Part shown: positions 8,447 to 16,998 of the stretch, one piece after another
Layout: every line of letters starts with the position of its first letter
How positions within the stretch are numbered: position 1 is the first letter of the stretch
Source: a bacterium
GTDB lineage: Bacteria; Chloroflexota; Dormibacteria; Aeolococcales; Bog-877
NCBI GenBank assembly: GCA_021816695.1
Contig: JAKAXE010000019.1
Location: forward strand, 1-32,546
Reading direction: 5' to 3'
DNA length: 32,546 bases
Position numbers and translations under genes: made by a program
The notes under the pieces: model-generated
Told to the model about the DNA's origin: nothing
The model's database searches: none
The model's input: the letters and a program-made list of their open reading frames with translations, nothing else

Positions 8447-8944
8447 TCAGCCCGCCGGCCGACCCAACCGTCTTCGGCAGTCCAGGACCGCCTCCCAGGC
8501 CGCCTCCCGTCCCTCCCAGCCGCCGACGGACACCTCCTTGGAGTCCTCCAGCCGCTTGTAGGTCTCGAAGAAGATCTCGATCTCCCGCAGCCAGTGGGGG
8601 GCCAGGTCACCCAGCTCGCGGATCTGGTCGAAGCGAGGATCCGAGGCGGCGACACAGAGCACCTTCACGTCCTTCCCGTTCTCATCGGCCATGTGCAGGA
8701 GCCCGATCGGCCGGGCCGGGACCGAGCATCCCGGAAATGTCCCCTCCTCGACCACCACCAGGGCGTCCAGGGGGTCGCCGTCCTCCGCCAGCGTGTCGGG
8801 GATGTACCCGTAGTCGGTGGGATAGTGCACCGAGGAGTGCAGCACCCGGTCGAGGCGGATCCGGTGGGTGGCGTGGTCCATCTCGTACTTGTTGCGGCTC
8901 CCCCGGGGGATCTCCACCACCACCTCGAGCTCCTCTTGGTCCAT
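8447..8944 (-). CDS. ppa: inorganic pyrophosphatase (family I, soluble)
   Basis: A 165-residue cytoplasmic enzyme hydrolysing pyrophosphate to two phosphates with Mg2+. It contains the family I signature DGDPLDALVV, the conserved YPTDYGYIP block near the N-terminus, the substrate-binding EIPRGSRNKYE, and the C-terminal FFETYK block. The start is decided by the ribosome binding site: AGGAGG at 8950-8955 overlaps an in-frame GTG at 8950, so that codon cannot serve, whereas the ATG at 8944 has ideal spacing. Length is normal for bacterial homologues. It sits nine bases after the deacetylase gene and 79 bases before mdh, all in the same direction. Confidence 0.96.
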   Translation of the reverse strand: MDQEELEVVVEIPRGSRNKYEMDHATHRIRLDRVLHSSVHYPTDYGYIPDTLAEDGDPLDALVVVEEGTFPGCSVPARPIGLLHMADENGKDVKVLCVAASDPRFDQIRELGDLAPHWLREIEIFFETYKRLEDSKEVSVGGWEGREAAWEAVLDCRRRLGRPAG

Positions 8945-8953
8945 CGCCACCTC

Positions 8954-10267
8954 CTATGACAGCCAGGGTCCGAGGGCCGACCCGGGCTCATTGGGGTTCA
9001 TCCGAACCCGAGGAATTTGCCAGATCTGGCCGGTGGTCTGGGCCGCAGAGTCCACTCGCGCGTCGACCGCCCCCCCGACGTAGCCGAGCTGGGCAAGCTC
9101 CTGGAACAGGAGGCTCTCGGCCGGACCGCTCTGGGTGGAGGTGCTGAAGGGCCAGAGCCCACTGTAGGCGATGAACTGGACGGGAACTCCGGTCTGGGCG
9201 GCGATGGCAGCCCCGGTCTGCCCCGCCAGCCGCTGGACCTCTGAGCTGGGCAGGCCCCAGAGCGGGGTGTTGTCGAAGAGGGTGTGGTCCTCGATCCAGA
9301 AGCCGCTGTGCGCCAGCTGATCGATCTGTGACCAGGTCAGGTAGTGCTGCGGATTGGTGCCGGCGCGGGTGGTCACGTACCTGCCCACCAGCCCGCTGGG
9401 GACGAAGAAGGTGGCGGTGTAGCCGTAGGTTCGGAGCACGGGGACAGCGTTCTGCAGGGGACTCTCCCGGCCATCGTCGAAGGTGATGGCTACCGGCTTG
9501 GGCGGCAGCGGAAGACCGTACAGGAGGAAGTCCGCCAGACGGGTCAGCGAGATGGCGTGGGCACCGGCGCCGGAGAGGTACGCCATCTGGGCGGCGAACT
9601 GGGACGGAGTCACCGTCAGCCCGTACTCCAGGTCGTAGGCGTACGTGCTGTTCCACTGAGCGGGATTCGGGAAGGGGGCCACCACGTGGTACATGAGGAC
9701 GGGTACGGAGGCGCTCTCCGTGGGTGGAGAGGGCGGCACGATCACGGGCGCGTCGATCGAACTCGGCCCCTCCCCCACCACCAGCGGTGGCCCGGACGAC
9801 CGGAGCACGAGCATCAACTCAAGCTTGGCGTAATCTGCCGCCACCCCGGTCGGCAGGATTTGTGCGGGCGAGCTGAACTGAATCTGGACGGGTACGGCAT
9901 AGGCTCCCGCCACCTGGACCGCGGGGTCCTCCCTGTCTACCCAGGTGGAGGGGGGGGCCGGCGCTCCCATCTGGAATCCACTAACCGCCGCCGCCCCCTG
10001 GAACTTGGCGAAAAGGAAGGCAGACCGGGCGGCCTCCGAGGGCCACATCGCCTGGGCGGGAGGAGCCAGTTCGCCCCACTGCGCCGTGTAGTCGCCCGCC
10101 ACCATCTGGCTCATGAAGGTGTGGGCCGCCGTCTCCACGAGCTGGGCGACTGGCGGCGGGGTGGGCGACGGGGGTGGCGGCCGCCTCTTCGCGGCGGGCT
10201 GCCCGCACCCAGCCAGCAGCGCGATCATCGCGAGGCCGATCGCCGGGGGACCCAGCCAGAGCCGCAC
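8954..10267 (-). CDS. polysaccharide deacetylase-family lipoprotein
   Basis: A 437-residue exported lipoprotein: a hydrophobic signal peptide ends in the lipobox LLAGC (lipidated Cys21), followed by a proline-rich tether (30-39). Residues about 40-170 form an unassigned domain that looks like the small NTF2-like domains seen before extracytoplasmic catalytic modules. Residues about 187-437 are a NodB-type carbohydrate deacetylase fold, with VPVLMYHVV and ITFDDG (Asp264, Asp265). The second motif reads HTLFD: the first metal histidine (His328) is kept, but the position usually occupied by the second histidine is Asp332. The third motif reads AYSGLW instead of a clear RxPY or AYPYG. Activity on a cell-wall or capsular amino sugar is thus possible but may be altered or lost. 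The start is a GTG at 10267, nine bases after the membrane glycosyltransferase gene. Confidence 0.8.
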   Translation of the reverse strand: MRLWLGPPAIGLAMIALLAGCGQPAAKRRPPPPSPTPPPVAQLVETAAHTFMSQMVAGDYTAQWGELAPPAQAMWPSEAARSAFLFAKFQGAAAVSGFQMGAPAPPSTWVDREDPAVQVAGAYAVPVQIQFSSPAQILPTGVAADYAKLELMLVLRSSGPPLVVGEGPSSIDAPVIVPPSPPTESASVPVLMYHVVAPFPNPAQWNSTYAYDLEYGLTVTPSQFAAQMAYLSGAGAHAISLTRLADFLLYGLPLPPKPVAITFDDGRESPLQNAVPVLRTYGYTATFFVPSGLVGRYVTTRAGTNPQHYLTWSQIDQLAHSGFWIEDHTLFDNTPLWGLPSSEVQRLAGQTGAAIAAQTGVPVQFIAYSGLWPFSTSTQSGPAESLLFQELAQLGYVGGAVDARVDSAAQTTGQIWQIPRVRMNPNEPGSALGPWLS

Positions 10268-10276
10268 TCCCCGATC

Positions 10277-11854
10277 TTAGCCAGGAGACGGCTGGGACGT
10301 CGCCCCGATAGCCCGACTCACCCCCACCTGCTGCAGGTCTGTGTTGAGCAGCCAGAGGGAGCCGTCCGAGGATGTCTCCACCTTGGTGTACAGGCGGGTG
10401 AGGATGGGCTGCAGGGGCCCGTAGCCGTTGAGGGCGTCGTTGGTCACCAGGATCAGCTCCGGTCGCTCGCTGAGGGTCCGCTGGATCAGGCCTGACTGCC
10501 CCAGCCAGTCGAAGTCCTTGTAGATGGGCGGGGCCGGCATCACCGAGTGCACGGGGACCAAAAGATAGGCCCAGCTGTCCGGCGACCACACCACGGCCCG
10601 AGCCCCGGCCAGACCGTGGGCACGGATCCAGCTTCCGGCCTCGGCCTCGGCGCGCACCCGATAGTCGTAGAAGTCCTGGTAGCTGGCTTTCGACACGACC
10701 CCGGTGGCCCGGCCCACGAACATCGGGTAGTAGAGCACGGTTCGCCCGACCGTGTAGAAGTCGTCAATCGGCAGGTAGGAGGCCATGAGCTGGCCCCACA
10801 GTGCCGCGCTGAGAAGCGCCCCGGCCACCAGCGGGGCGAGCGAGAGCCGCAGCGTCGCCAGCTTGGGCCGGGGCAGCCGGCCCACCACCAGCGCCAGGGG
10901 CACCGCGGCGGGCAGGAGATGAAAGGGATAGGGCCGGTTCGGAAGGACGTAGGTCAGGAGGTCCACCCCGAGCCAGGTCCAGATGAGGACCGTGCGCGGA
11001 TCCCTCTTCCGTGCCGCCACCACCCCCAGGGACAGCAGGAGTCCGGCGGCTGCCCTGGGAAGGAGGGTCAGAGCATTGAGGGGCAGGGTGCGCGAGGTGT
11101 AGCCCTCGAAGGAGGTCACCAGGAAGTAGTAGACGTGGCTTGGCCCGGCCCAGAACAGGTAGGGGGCTATCCCCGCCAGGGTGACCACGGCCCCAGCCAC
11201 GAGCACCCGCACGGCTCCGCGAACGGAGCCAGCCCGAGGCATCAGCGCAACCAGGAACACCATGGCCAACAGCGGCCCGGCCGCCGTCTGCTGGATCAGG
11301 CAGGCCAGCCCGAATGCCACCCCCGCCCACAGTTCCAGGGCGGCCCGCCACCGGCCGCGCGCCGAGAAGGAGCGCAGGAGCAGGAGCATCCCAGCTGCCT
11401 CGGGGAATATGAGGAAGTTCTCCGGGAGGGCAAGCTCGGCGCTGAGAAGGGGCAGCCCAAGCAGGAGGGTGGCGATCACCATCGTTCGGCCCATCCCCCT
11501 CCCCCCCCACTCCCGGCGGACCATCTGCCAGATGACCGCCAGGGTCAGTCCCCCCGCGAGGGTGGACAGGAGATGCAGCCCGAGTTCACTCGGACCGAAC
11601 CAGCTGAGGGCGACGTCGTAGATCCAGAACAGGAGCGGAGGCTTGTTGTTCCACACCGTGAGGTAGAGGATCCGACCGTGGGCCGCGAGATACGCAGTGT
11701 TGGCGTACCCCGCCTCGTCCGTGTACCAGTGGGGCTCAAACCAGGATGGGATTCGCAGCAGCAGGAACAGCACCAGCGCGGCCAGCAACCAACGCCTCTG
11801 CCCGGCCTGGCTGCCGGCTCCGAACATGCCGAAGCGACGTGCGATTTTGCTCAA
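10277..11854 (-). CDS. GT39/ArnT-like membrane glycosyltransferase
   Basis: A 525-residue polytopic membrane protein with about ten or more hydrophobic helices after a short basic N-terminus. The first extracytoplasmic loop carries YTDEAGYAN (Asp46-Glu47) and VWNNKPPLLFW (Lys71-Pro-Pro), the paired acidic and KPP features typical of the dolichyl/undecaprenyl-phosphate-sugar-dependent GT39/PMT/ArnT superfamily. It probably transfers a sugar from a polyprenyl phosphate donor to a protein, lipid or glycan outside the membrane; donor and acceptor are unknown. A GGAGGAG site just upstream supports a TTG start at 11854 (protein MSKIARRF...); an ATG at 11827 is an alternative. The neighbouring GT2 enzyme resembles polyprenyl-phosphate sugar synthases and could make its donor. 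Confidence 0.78.
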   Translation of the reverse strand: MSKIARRFGMFGAGSQAGQRRWLLAALVLFLLLRIPSWFEPHWYTDEAGYANTAYLAAHGRILYLTVWNNKPPLLFWIYDVALSWFGPSELGLHLLSTLAGGLTLAVIWQMVRREWGGRGMGRTMVIATLLLGLPLLSAELALPENFLIFPEAAGMLLLLRSFSARGRWRAALELWAGVAFGLACLIQQTAAGPLLAMVFLVALMPRAGSVRGAVRVLVAGAVVTLAGIAPYLFWAGPSHVYYFLVTSFEGYTSRTLPLNALTLLPRAAAGLLLSLGVVAARKRDPRTVLIWTWLGVDLLTYVLPNRPYPFHLLPAAVPLALVVGRLPRPKLATLRLSLAPLVAGALLSAALWGQLMASYLPIDDFYTVGRTVLYYPMFVGRATGVVSKASYQDFYDYRVRAEAEAGSWIRAHGLAGARAVVWSPDSWAYLLVPVHSVMPAPPIYKDFDWLGQSGLIQRTLSERPELILVTNDALNGYGPLQPILTRLYTKVETSSDGSLWLLNTDLQQVGVSRAIGATSQPSPG

Positions 11855-11972
11855 GTCTCCTCCGCCTGCGATCTCGTCGTGCCTGGGGCCCCTGCCCGTC
11901 CGAGAGATTCTCCCACCCAGCCTGAACGTGGTGAGTTGTGGCGGCCCGGAGGGGCTGGTTTACCATGGCCCG

Positions 11973-12914
11973 ATGACCAACTCCAATCCGGTGGCTCGGG
12001 TGGTGGTCACCGGAGGGGCCGGGTTCATCGGGACCCACACCGTGGCCCTCTTGCTCGCGCAGGGCGCACGCGTGCTGGTCATCGATGACCTTCGCCACGC
12101 CTGCGGAGCTGAGATCCCCCCGGAGGCGGACAGGGTGGAGGCGGAGCTCTCCACTCCGGCGGCGCTTCAGGCCTTGGCCCGCTTCCAGCCCACCGCGGTC
12201 CTCCACCTGGCGGCCCAGGGCGGGGTGAGCCGGTCGCTGCGCGATCCGGCGGGGGACGCCCTCAACAACGTCGTGGCCACCCTCGCCCTGCTGCGGGCGG
12301 TGGTGGACGCCGGACGGCCCCGGTTCGTGTTCGCCTCTTCGGGGGGCGCCATATACGGGCGCGCCCGGCGGCTCCCCACCAGGGAGACCTCTCCGGCCCG
12401 GCCCCTGGCCCCGTACGGTGCCGCCAAGCTGGCCGGAGAGGGATACCTCGGGATGTTCCAGCGGACCTTCAAGCTCTCCTACGCCGCTCTGCGCTACGGC
12501 AACGTCTACGGACCGCACCAGGACGGGACGGGGGAGGCGGGCATGGTGGCGATCAGCTGCCGCCGCTTGCTCCGGGGCGAGCCCGCGCGGGTGACCGGGA
12601 ACGGAGCGCAGACCCGCGACTTCGTGTACGTGGGGGACGTGGCCCGCGCCAACGTGCTGGCCCTCGGCGCCACCACGCAGGGCCCGATCAACATCGGCAC
12701 CGGGATACCCACCTCCATCATCACGGTCGCCCGGACGCTCACGGCCCTTGCCGGGCTTCCGGCTGACCCGGAGTTCGTACCACCGAGGCCCGGCGAGGTG
12801 CCCGCGAGCTACCTCGACCCGGCACGAGCCCGAGCCCGGCTGGGCTGGACGCCGCAGGTCCCCCTCGAGGAGGGGCTCAAGCTCACCCTGGAGAGTTTCC
12901 GGAGGGCGGCCTAG
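11973..12914 (+). CDS. NAD-dependent sugar epimerase/dehydratase, UDP-glucose 4-epimerase-like
   Basis: A 313-residue extended short-chain dehydrogenase acting on nucleotide sugars. It has the NAD fold TGGAGFIG (13-20), Asp38-Asp39 at the end of the second strand, the catalytic serine region ASSGGAIYG (121-129), the Tyr148-x3-Lys152 pair in PYGAAK, and RYGNVYGP (174-181). The later RDFVYVGDVARAN and NIGTG motifs are typical of GalE-like enzymes. The exact substrate cannot be told; UDP-glucose/galactose or an N-acetyl equivalent is likely. The ATG at 11973 gives the family N-terminus; a GGAGGGG stretch lies about 18 bases upstream, further than usual. It is divergent from the GT39 gene, and its last 32 bases overlap the convergent GT2 gene. 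Confidence 0.86.
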   Translation: MTNSNPVARVVVTGGAGFIGTHTVALLLAQGARVLVIDDLRHACGAEIPPEADRVEAELSTPAALQALARFQPTAVLHLAAQGGVSRSLRDPAGDALNNVVATLALLRAVVDAGRPRFVFASSGGAIYGRARRLPTRETSPARPLAPYGAAKLAGEGYLGMFQRTFKLSYAALRYGNVYGPHQDGTGEAGMVAISCRRLLRGEPARVTGNGAQTRDFVYVGDVARANVLALGATTQGPINIGTGIPTSIITVARTLTALAGLPADPEFVPPRPGEVPASYLDPARARARLGWTPQVPLEEGLKLTLESFRRAA

Positions 12915-13677
12915 GCGGAGGTGCCCAGGTCCGGGCCAACCGCCAGCGCAGCTTGACCAGTTCCCGGACCGCCCTCAGGATGGGGACCAGCCGCCCTCCC
13001 GACCTCACTCCGGCGATCCGCGGGTGGTGGGTGAGGCCCACCTGGGTCACCCTCAGCCCCGCCCGTCTGGTCTTGAAGTAGATCTCAGTGTTCAGGAGCG
13101 CCGAGCGGGCCAGGATGGGGTGGGCGACCGTCAGGACCTCGCGCCGCATCAGCTTGAAGCCGCAATCCACATCCCGACAGCGCACGCCGTAGAGGACCCG
13201 CACGAAGACGTTGAAGGTGCGGCTCACCACCGAGCGGTGCCAGGGGTCGGCGCGCCGCACCCGGAATCCCGCCACCAGGTCGGCGCCTTCCGCCTTGGCC
13301 GCCAGCCGGGTGAGGTCGGCTGGGTCGAACTGGCCGTCGCCGTCCATGAAGGCCACCCAGTCGCCGCGTGCTGCCCGCAGGCCGTCGGCCACCGTCACCC
13401 CGTACCCTGACTTGCGCTCGTGCCTCACGACGCGCAGCCTGTCGGTACTGGCTCCCATGGCCCGGCGGGCCTCGTCCACGGTCCGGTCGGTGCTGCCGTC
13501 GTCCACCAGCACCACCTCGAAGCTGTCGGCTACCTCGCGCAGCGCGGTGACCGCTCCACCCACCACGCGAGCCATGTTGGGCTCCTCGTTGTGAGCGGGG
13601 ATGACCAGGCTCAAAAGACCGCGGAGATGAACCGGTCGGCCGGGGTCCGGAGAGGCCGGCCCTCCCGGGTCACTCAC
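12883..13677 (-). CDS. glycosyltransferase family 2 (polyprenyl-phosphate sugar synthase-like)
   Basis: A 264-residue soluble GT-A glycosyltransferase. The nucleotide-sugar site is seen in SLVIPAHNEEPN (23-34) and VDDGSTDRT (58-66), and the metal-binding DxD in FMDGDGQFD (Asp112, Asp114). The downstream DVDCGFKLMRREVL block is typical of dolichol-phosphate mannosyltransferase (DPM1)-like enzymes. No C-terminal transmembrane segment is present, so it is the short form. It likely makes a polyprenyl-phosphate sugar, a possible donor for the GT39-type enzyme encoded nearby. It begins ten bases after the nuoN stop and may be carried on the nuoE-N transcript. The GTG start at 13677 abuts a GGGAGG stretch, so the exact start is uncertain. 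Confidence 0.87.
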   Translation of the reverse strand: MSDPGGPASPDPGRPVHLRGLLSLVIPAHNEEPNMARVVGGAVTALREVADSFEVVLVDDGSTDRTVDEARRAMGASTDRLRVVRHERKSGYGVTVADGLRAARGDWVAFMDGDGQFDPADLTRLAAKAEGADLVAGFRVRRADPWHRSVVSRTFNVFVRVLYGVRCRDVDCGFKLMRREVLTVAHPILARSALLNTEIYFKTRRAGLRVTQVGLTHHPRIAGVRSGGRLVPILRAVRELVKLRWRLARTWAPPPRPPSGNSPG

Positions 13678-13687
13678 CCTCCCGCCC

Positions 13688-15229
13688 TCAGCCGTGGACG
13701 ACCGAGATGCCCTGGAGGAGGGTGTAGATGACGGCGGGGAAGATCCCCAGCACGATGGTGCCGGCCCCGGCCAGGACCACGACCAGCACCGCCGGGCCGA
13801 GGGCGGTGGGTGCTGCCACGGCCGTGCCCTCCGGCGACACCGAGGCCACCTCGAACTCCTCGACCGCCCCCACGTCGGCAGCCGGCGCGTACATCTTGAG
13901 GATCACTCTGAGGTAGTAGAACAGGGAGACGGCGGAGGTCAGGATGCCCCAGATGGCGAGGGCCAGCTGCCCATCGTGGATGGCCGCCGAGAACAGGAAG
14001 AACTTTCCGAAGAAGCCCACGGTGAGGGGGAATCCCGCCAGCGACAGCATGAACAAGGACATCAGCCCCGCCAGCACCGGCTCGCGCCGCCCCAGCCCCG
14101 CCAGCTCGGAGTAGCGATCGCAGTCCTCACCCTTCCGGCTGAGGATGGTGACGACAGCGAAGGCTCCGGTGTTCATGAAGGCGTAGGCGGCCAGGTAGTA
14201 GAGCGACGCCTCGGTGCCGTCGGGACGGCCCAGCGCCACCCCGATCATGATGTAGCCGGCCTGAGCGATACCGGAGTACGCCAGAAGGCGCTTGATCGAG
14301 GTCTGGGCCACCGCCACCACGTTGCCGTAGATCATGGAGATGATCGCCACCACCGCGATGGGCACCGTCCACTCGGCCCTGTAGGGGGCGAGGGTGGCGG
14401 AGAAGAGGCGCAGGAAGACCGCGAAGGCCGCCACTTTGGTGGCGACCGACATGAACGTGGTCACCACTGCCGGGGAGCCCTGGTAGACGTCGGGGGTCCA
14501 CCAGTGGAACGGTGCCGCCGACACCTTGAAGGCCAGGCCCACCGCCAGGAGGCCCACCGCCGCCAGGACCATCGGGTCTATGTGTCCGGCGGTTGCATCC
14601 CGAAGGAGGAAGGCGTGGATGGCGGTGAGAGAGGTGTGCCCAGTCTCCCCGTACAGAAGTGCCATCCCGTACAGAAGGAAGCCCGAGGCGAACCCCCCCA
14701 GCAGGAGGTACTTCATGGCCCCTTCCTGGCTGCGCTGGTCGTCGCGGGCGAAGCCGGCGAGCACGTACAGGGGGATGGACAGCAGTTCGATGCCGAGGAA
14801 GATGACGATCAGGTTGAGGGCCCCGTCCAGCACCAGCATGCCGGCCACCGAGGCCAGGAGCAGGATGTAGTACTCGCCCTCCGCCAACCCCCGGCGCCGC
14901 AGGTAGCCGGGGCTGAGCACCACCACGGCGAGGGCGGTGATCAGCACCACGAAGTCGGCGAAGAGCGCGAAGCGGTCGTTGGCGTAGGCCCCGTTGAACA
15001 CCACAATGGGGCTGGAGTTGGCGATCCACTGGCCGATGGCGGTCCCCAGGGCAGCCAGCAGGAAGAGGCCGGTCAGTCCGGCCAGCCACACCTCCTGACC
15101 GCGGGGGCGAACCAGGTCCCAAATGAGAACCATGACCGCCCCTCCCCCGACGATGAGGATAGGCAGGATCCCCAGGAGGTCGCCGACGGGGACGAAGTGG
15201 AGGGGGTACCCGGGCGCGGTGGACGCCAT
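13688..15229 (-). CDS. nuoN: NADH:quinone oxidoreductase subunit N
   Basis: A 513-residue antiporter-like membrane subunit of complex I, one of three proton-pumping modules. About fourteen hydrophobic helices are present. Conserved pumping residues are recognisable: the glutamate of FLGIELLSIPLYVL, the lysine of EGAMKYLLLGG, the lysine of FKVSAAPFHWWTPDVYQGSP and that of TSIKRLLAYSGIAQAGY. The ATG at 15229 overlaps the nuoM stop by one base (TGATG). An in-frame GTG one codon upstream is equally possible. It is the last nuo gene; a glycosyltransferase gene follows after ten bases. Confidence 0.96.
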   Translation of the reverse strand: MASTAPGYPLHFVPVGDLLGILPILIVGGGAVMVLIWDLVRPRGQEVWLAGLTGLFLLAALGTAIGQWIANSSPIVVFNGAYANDRFALFADFVVLITALAVVVLSPGYLRRRGLAEGEYYILLLASVAGMLVLDGALNLIVIFLGIELLSIPLYVLAGFARDDQRSQEGAMKYLLLGGFASGFLLYGMALLYGETGHTSLTAIHAFLLRDATAGHIDPMVLAAVGLLAVGLAFKVSAAPFHWWTPDVYQGSPAVVTTFMSVATKVAAFAVFLRLFSATLAPYRAEWTVPIAVVAIISMIYGNVVAVAQTSIKRLLAYSGIAQAGYIMIGVALGRPDGTEASLYYLAAYAFMNTGAFAVVTILSRKGEDCDRYSELAGLGRREPVLAGLMSLFMLSLAGFPLTVGFFGKFFLFSAAIHDGQLALAIWGILTSAVSLFYYLRVILKMYAPAADVGAVEEFEVASVSPEGTAVAAPTALGPAVLVVVLAGAGTIVLGIFPAVIYTLLQGISVVHG

Positions 15230-16998
15230 CACGGCAGGTTCCTCGCGCTGGCGCGCGAGCTCGCCAGCGCCGGGTCGGTCGCCGTCTGACGGTTGGCCGC
15301 CTGCACGTACTGTGCGGCACTGAACCTTCCGTAGCGGATGACCGGGGCGGGGTAGACACCGATGACGAGCATGAGAGCCACCAAGGGCACCAGTGCCACC
15401 ACCTCAACCGGGCCAACATCTAGCCGTCCCAGCCTGCGGGACACGGTCTGGAGTTGGTCGGAGACCGCCTCCGTCCCCGGCAGGCGAAGCTCGCCCTGGG
15501 TCAGGCCCTGGTACAGCCTAAGCATGTACCAGCAGGCCAAGATCACCCCCAGGCTGGCCAGCACCGCCCACACCGGGCTGGCCTGGAAGGCACCCAGCAG
15601 GATGAGGAACTCCCCGACGAAGCTGTTGAGCAGGGGCATGCCCAGTCCGGCCAGGGTGACCACCAGGAACAACCCCGCCAGCACCGGCATGGGGCGCGCC
15701 AGCCCACCCAGCTCGGACAGGGTGCGGGTGGCGAACCTGGACTCGACGACCCCCACGCAGATGAAGAGAGCCGCGATCACGATGCCGTGGTTGACCATCT
15801 GGATGATGGCCCCATTTAGTCCGTCCACGTTGAGGGCGAAGATCCCCAGCACCACGAAACCCAGGTGGCTGATGGAGGCGAAGCCCACGATCCGCTTGAT
15901 GTCAGTCTGAGCGAGAGCGGCCAGCGCCCCGTAAAGGATGCTGGCGATGGCCAGGCCCAGCATCAGGGGCTGGAAGGTGTGGCTGGCCTGGGGGAAGAGG
16001 GTCAGGTTGTACCGGATCAGCCCGAACGCCCCCAGCTTGCTGACGATGCCCGCGAAGAAGATCAGGAACGGAGTGGTCCCGGAGCTGTAGGCGTCGGGCA
16101 GCCAGCTGTGGAAGGGTACGAGTGGCACCTTGATGGCGAAGGCCAGAGCGAAGGCCAGGAACAGCCACTCCTGGGGGTTGAGCAGCGGGAAGCTGTGGCC
16201 AAACAGGCTGAAGGTCGTGGCCTGGGTGGTGTGGACAAACGACTGGGCGGCGATCAGGGTGGGCAGGTCGAAGGTGTAAACGCCGGTCTGAGCACCGGTG
16301 ATGAAGTACACACCGAAGATGGCCAGCAGCATGAAGAGGCTGCCCGCGACGGTGTAGATGATGAACTTGAGCGCGGCCCGCCCCCGGTTGCGGTCTCCCC
16401 ACCCGATCATGAGGAAGTACAGCGGGATCAGGGCGGCCTCCCAGAAGAAGTAGAAGAGGATCAGGTCAAGGGAGGTGAGCACTCCGAGCACCCCCACCTC
16501 GGAGAGCAGCATCAGGACGGCGAAGGTGCGCAGCCTCGTCTCCCGCTGCGAGAGGACCACGGCCGCCACCAGAAATAGGAGCGCCGCCAGCGCCATCAGC
16601 CAGACCGAGAGTCCGTCCACCCCGAGGTGATAGGAAAAGTTGATTGGCGGCGGAGCGGCCTGGTTGAAGGCGGAGTTGCCCTCGTTGAAGGCCAAGTGCA
16701 GGTGGGAAAGCGAAGTCCCCGACTGCAACCAGTTGACCTGCTCCTGGAACTGGAAGGTGATGGGCGAGTGAATCGTCGAGAGGGACTGGCCGTTGGCGGT
16801 GCCGCTGAGCTTCGAGGCGGCCGCCGGGGGCACCGCCAGGTAGGCCACCAGGACAACGCAGGTGAGTCCCAGGGTTACAGCCGTCACCGCCATGAGTGCC
16901 AGCCGGATCGCCCGCGCCCTGGAGGATGGGATGGCCAGAATGGCCACCGCCCCCGCCAGGGGCAGGAACAGCGTCACCGAGAGAATCGGCCAGCTCAT
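15229..16998 (-). CDS. nuoM: NADH:quinone oxidoreductase subunit M
   Basis: A 589-residue antiporter-like proton-pumping subunit of complex I. Diagnostic blocks are YFFWEAALIPLYFLMIGWG (pumping glutamate), GRAALKFIIYTVAGSLF (lysine), FAIKVPLVPFHSWLPDAY (lysine and the broken-helix region) and TDIKRIVGFASISHLGFV. Compared with E. coli NuoM it has a longer first periplasmic loop (about residues 55-120) rich in Ser, Gln and Pro, a feature I also expect in actinobacterial homologues. The ATG at 16998 overlaps the nuoL stop by four bases (ATGA), and its own stop overlaps nuoN by one base, so translation is probably coupled across all three pumping subunits. Confidence 0.96.
   Translation of the reverse strand: MSWPILSVTLFLPLAGAVAILAIPSSRARAIRLALMAVTAVTLGLTCVVLVAYLAVPPAAASKLSGTANGQSLSTIHSPITFQFQEQVNWLQSGTSLSHLHLAFNEGNSAFNQAAPPPINFSYHLGVDGLSVWLMALAALLFLVAAVVLSQRETRLRTFAVLMLLSEVGVLGVLTSLDLILFYFFWEAALIPLYFLMIGWGDRNRGRAALKFIIYTVAGSLFMLLAIFGVYFITGAQTGVYTFDLPTLIAAQSFVHTTQATTFSLFGHSFPLLNPQEWLFLAFALAFAIKVPLVPFHSWLPDAYSSGTTPFLIFFAGIVSKLGAFGLIRYNLTLFPQASHTFQPLMLGLAIASILYGALAALAQTDIKRIVGFASISHLGFVVLGIFALNVDGLNGAIIQMVNHGIVIAALFICVGVVESRFATRTLSELGGLARPMPVLAGLFLVVTLAGLGMPLLNSFVGEFLILLGAFQASPVWAVLASLGVILACWYMLRLYQGLTQGELRLPGTEAVSDQLQTVSRRLGRLDVGPVEVVALVPLVALMLVIGVYPAPVIRYGRFSAAQYVQAANRQTATDPALASSRASARNLP

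Noticed and set aside
13694-15289. Plus-strand frame of 531 codons opposite nuoN
   Set aside because: Its product is a His/Gly/Glu/Asp-rich shadow of the nuoN coding strand with no domain pattern; long antisense frames are common in GC-rich genes.
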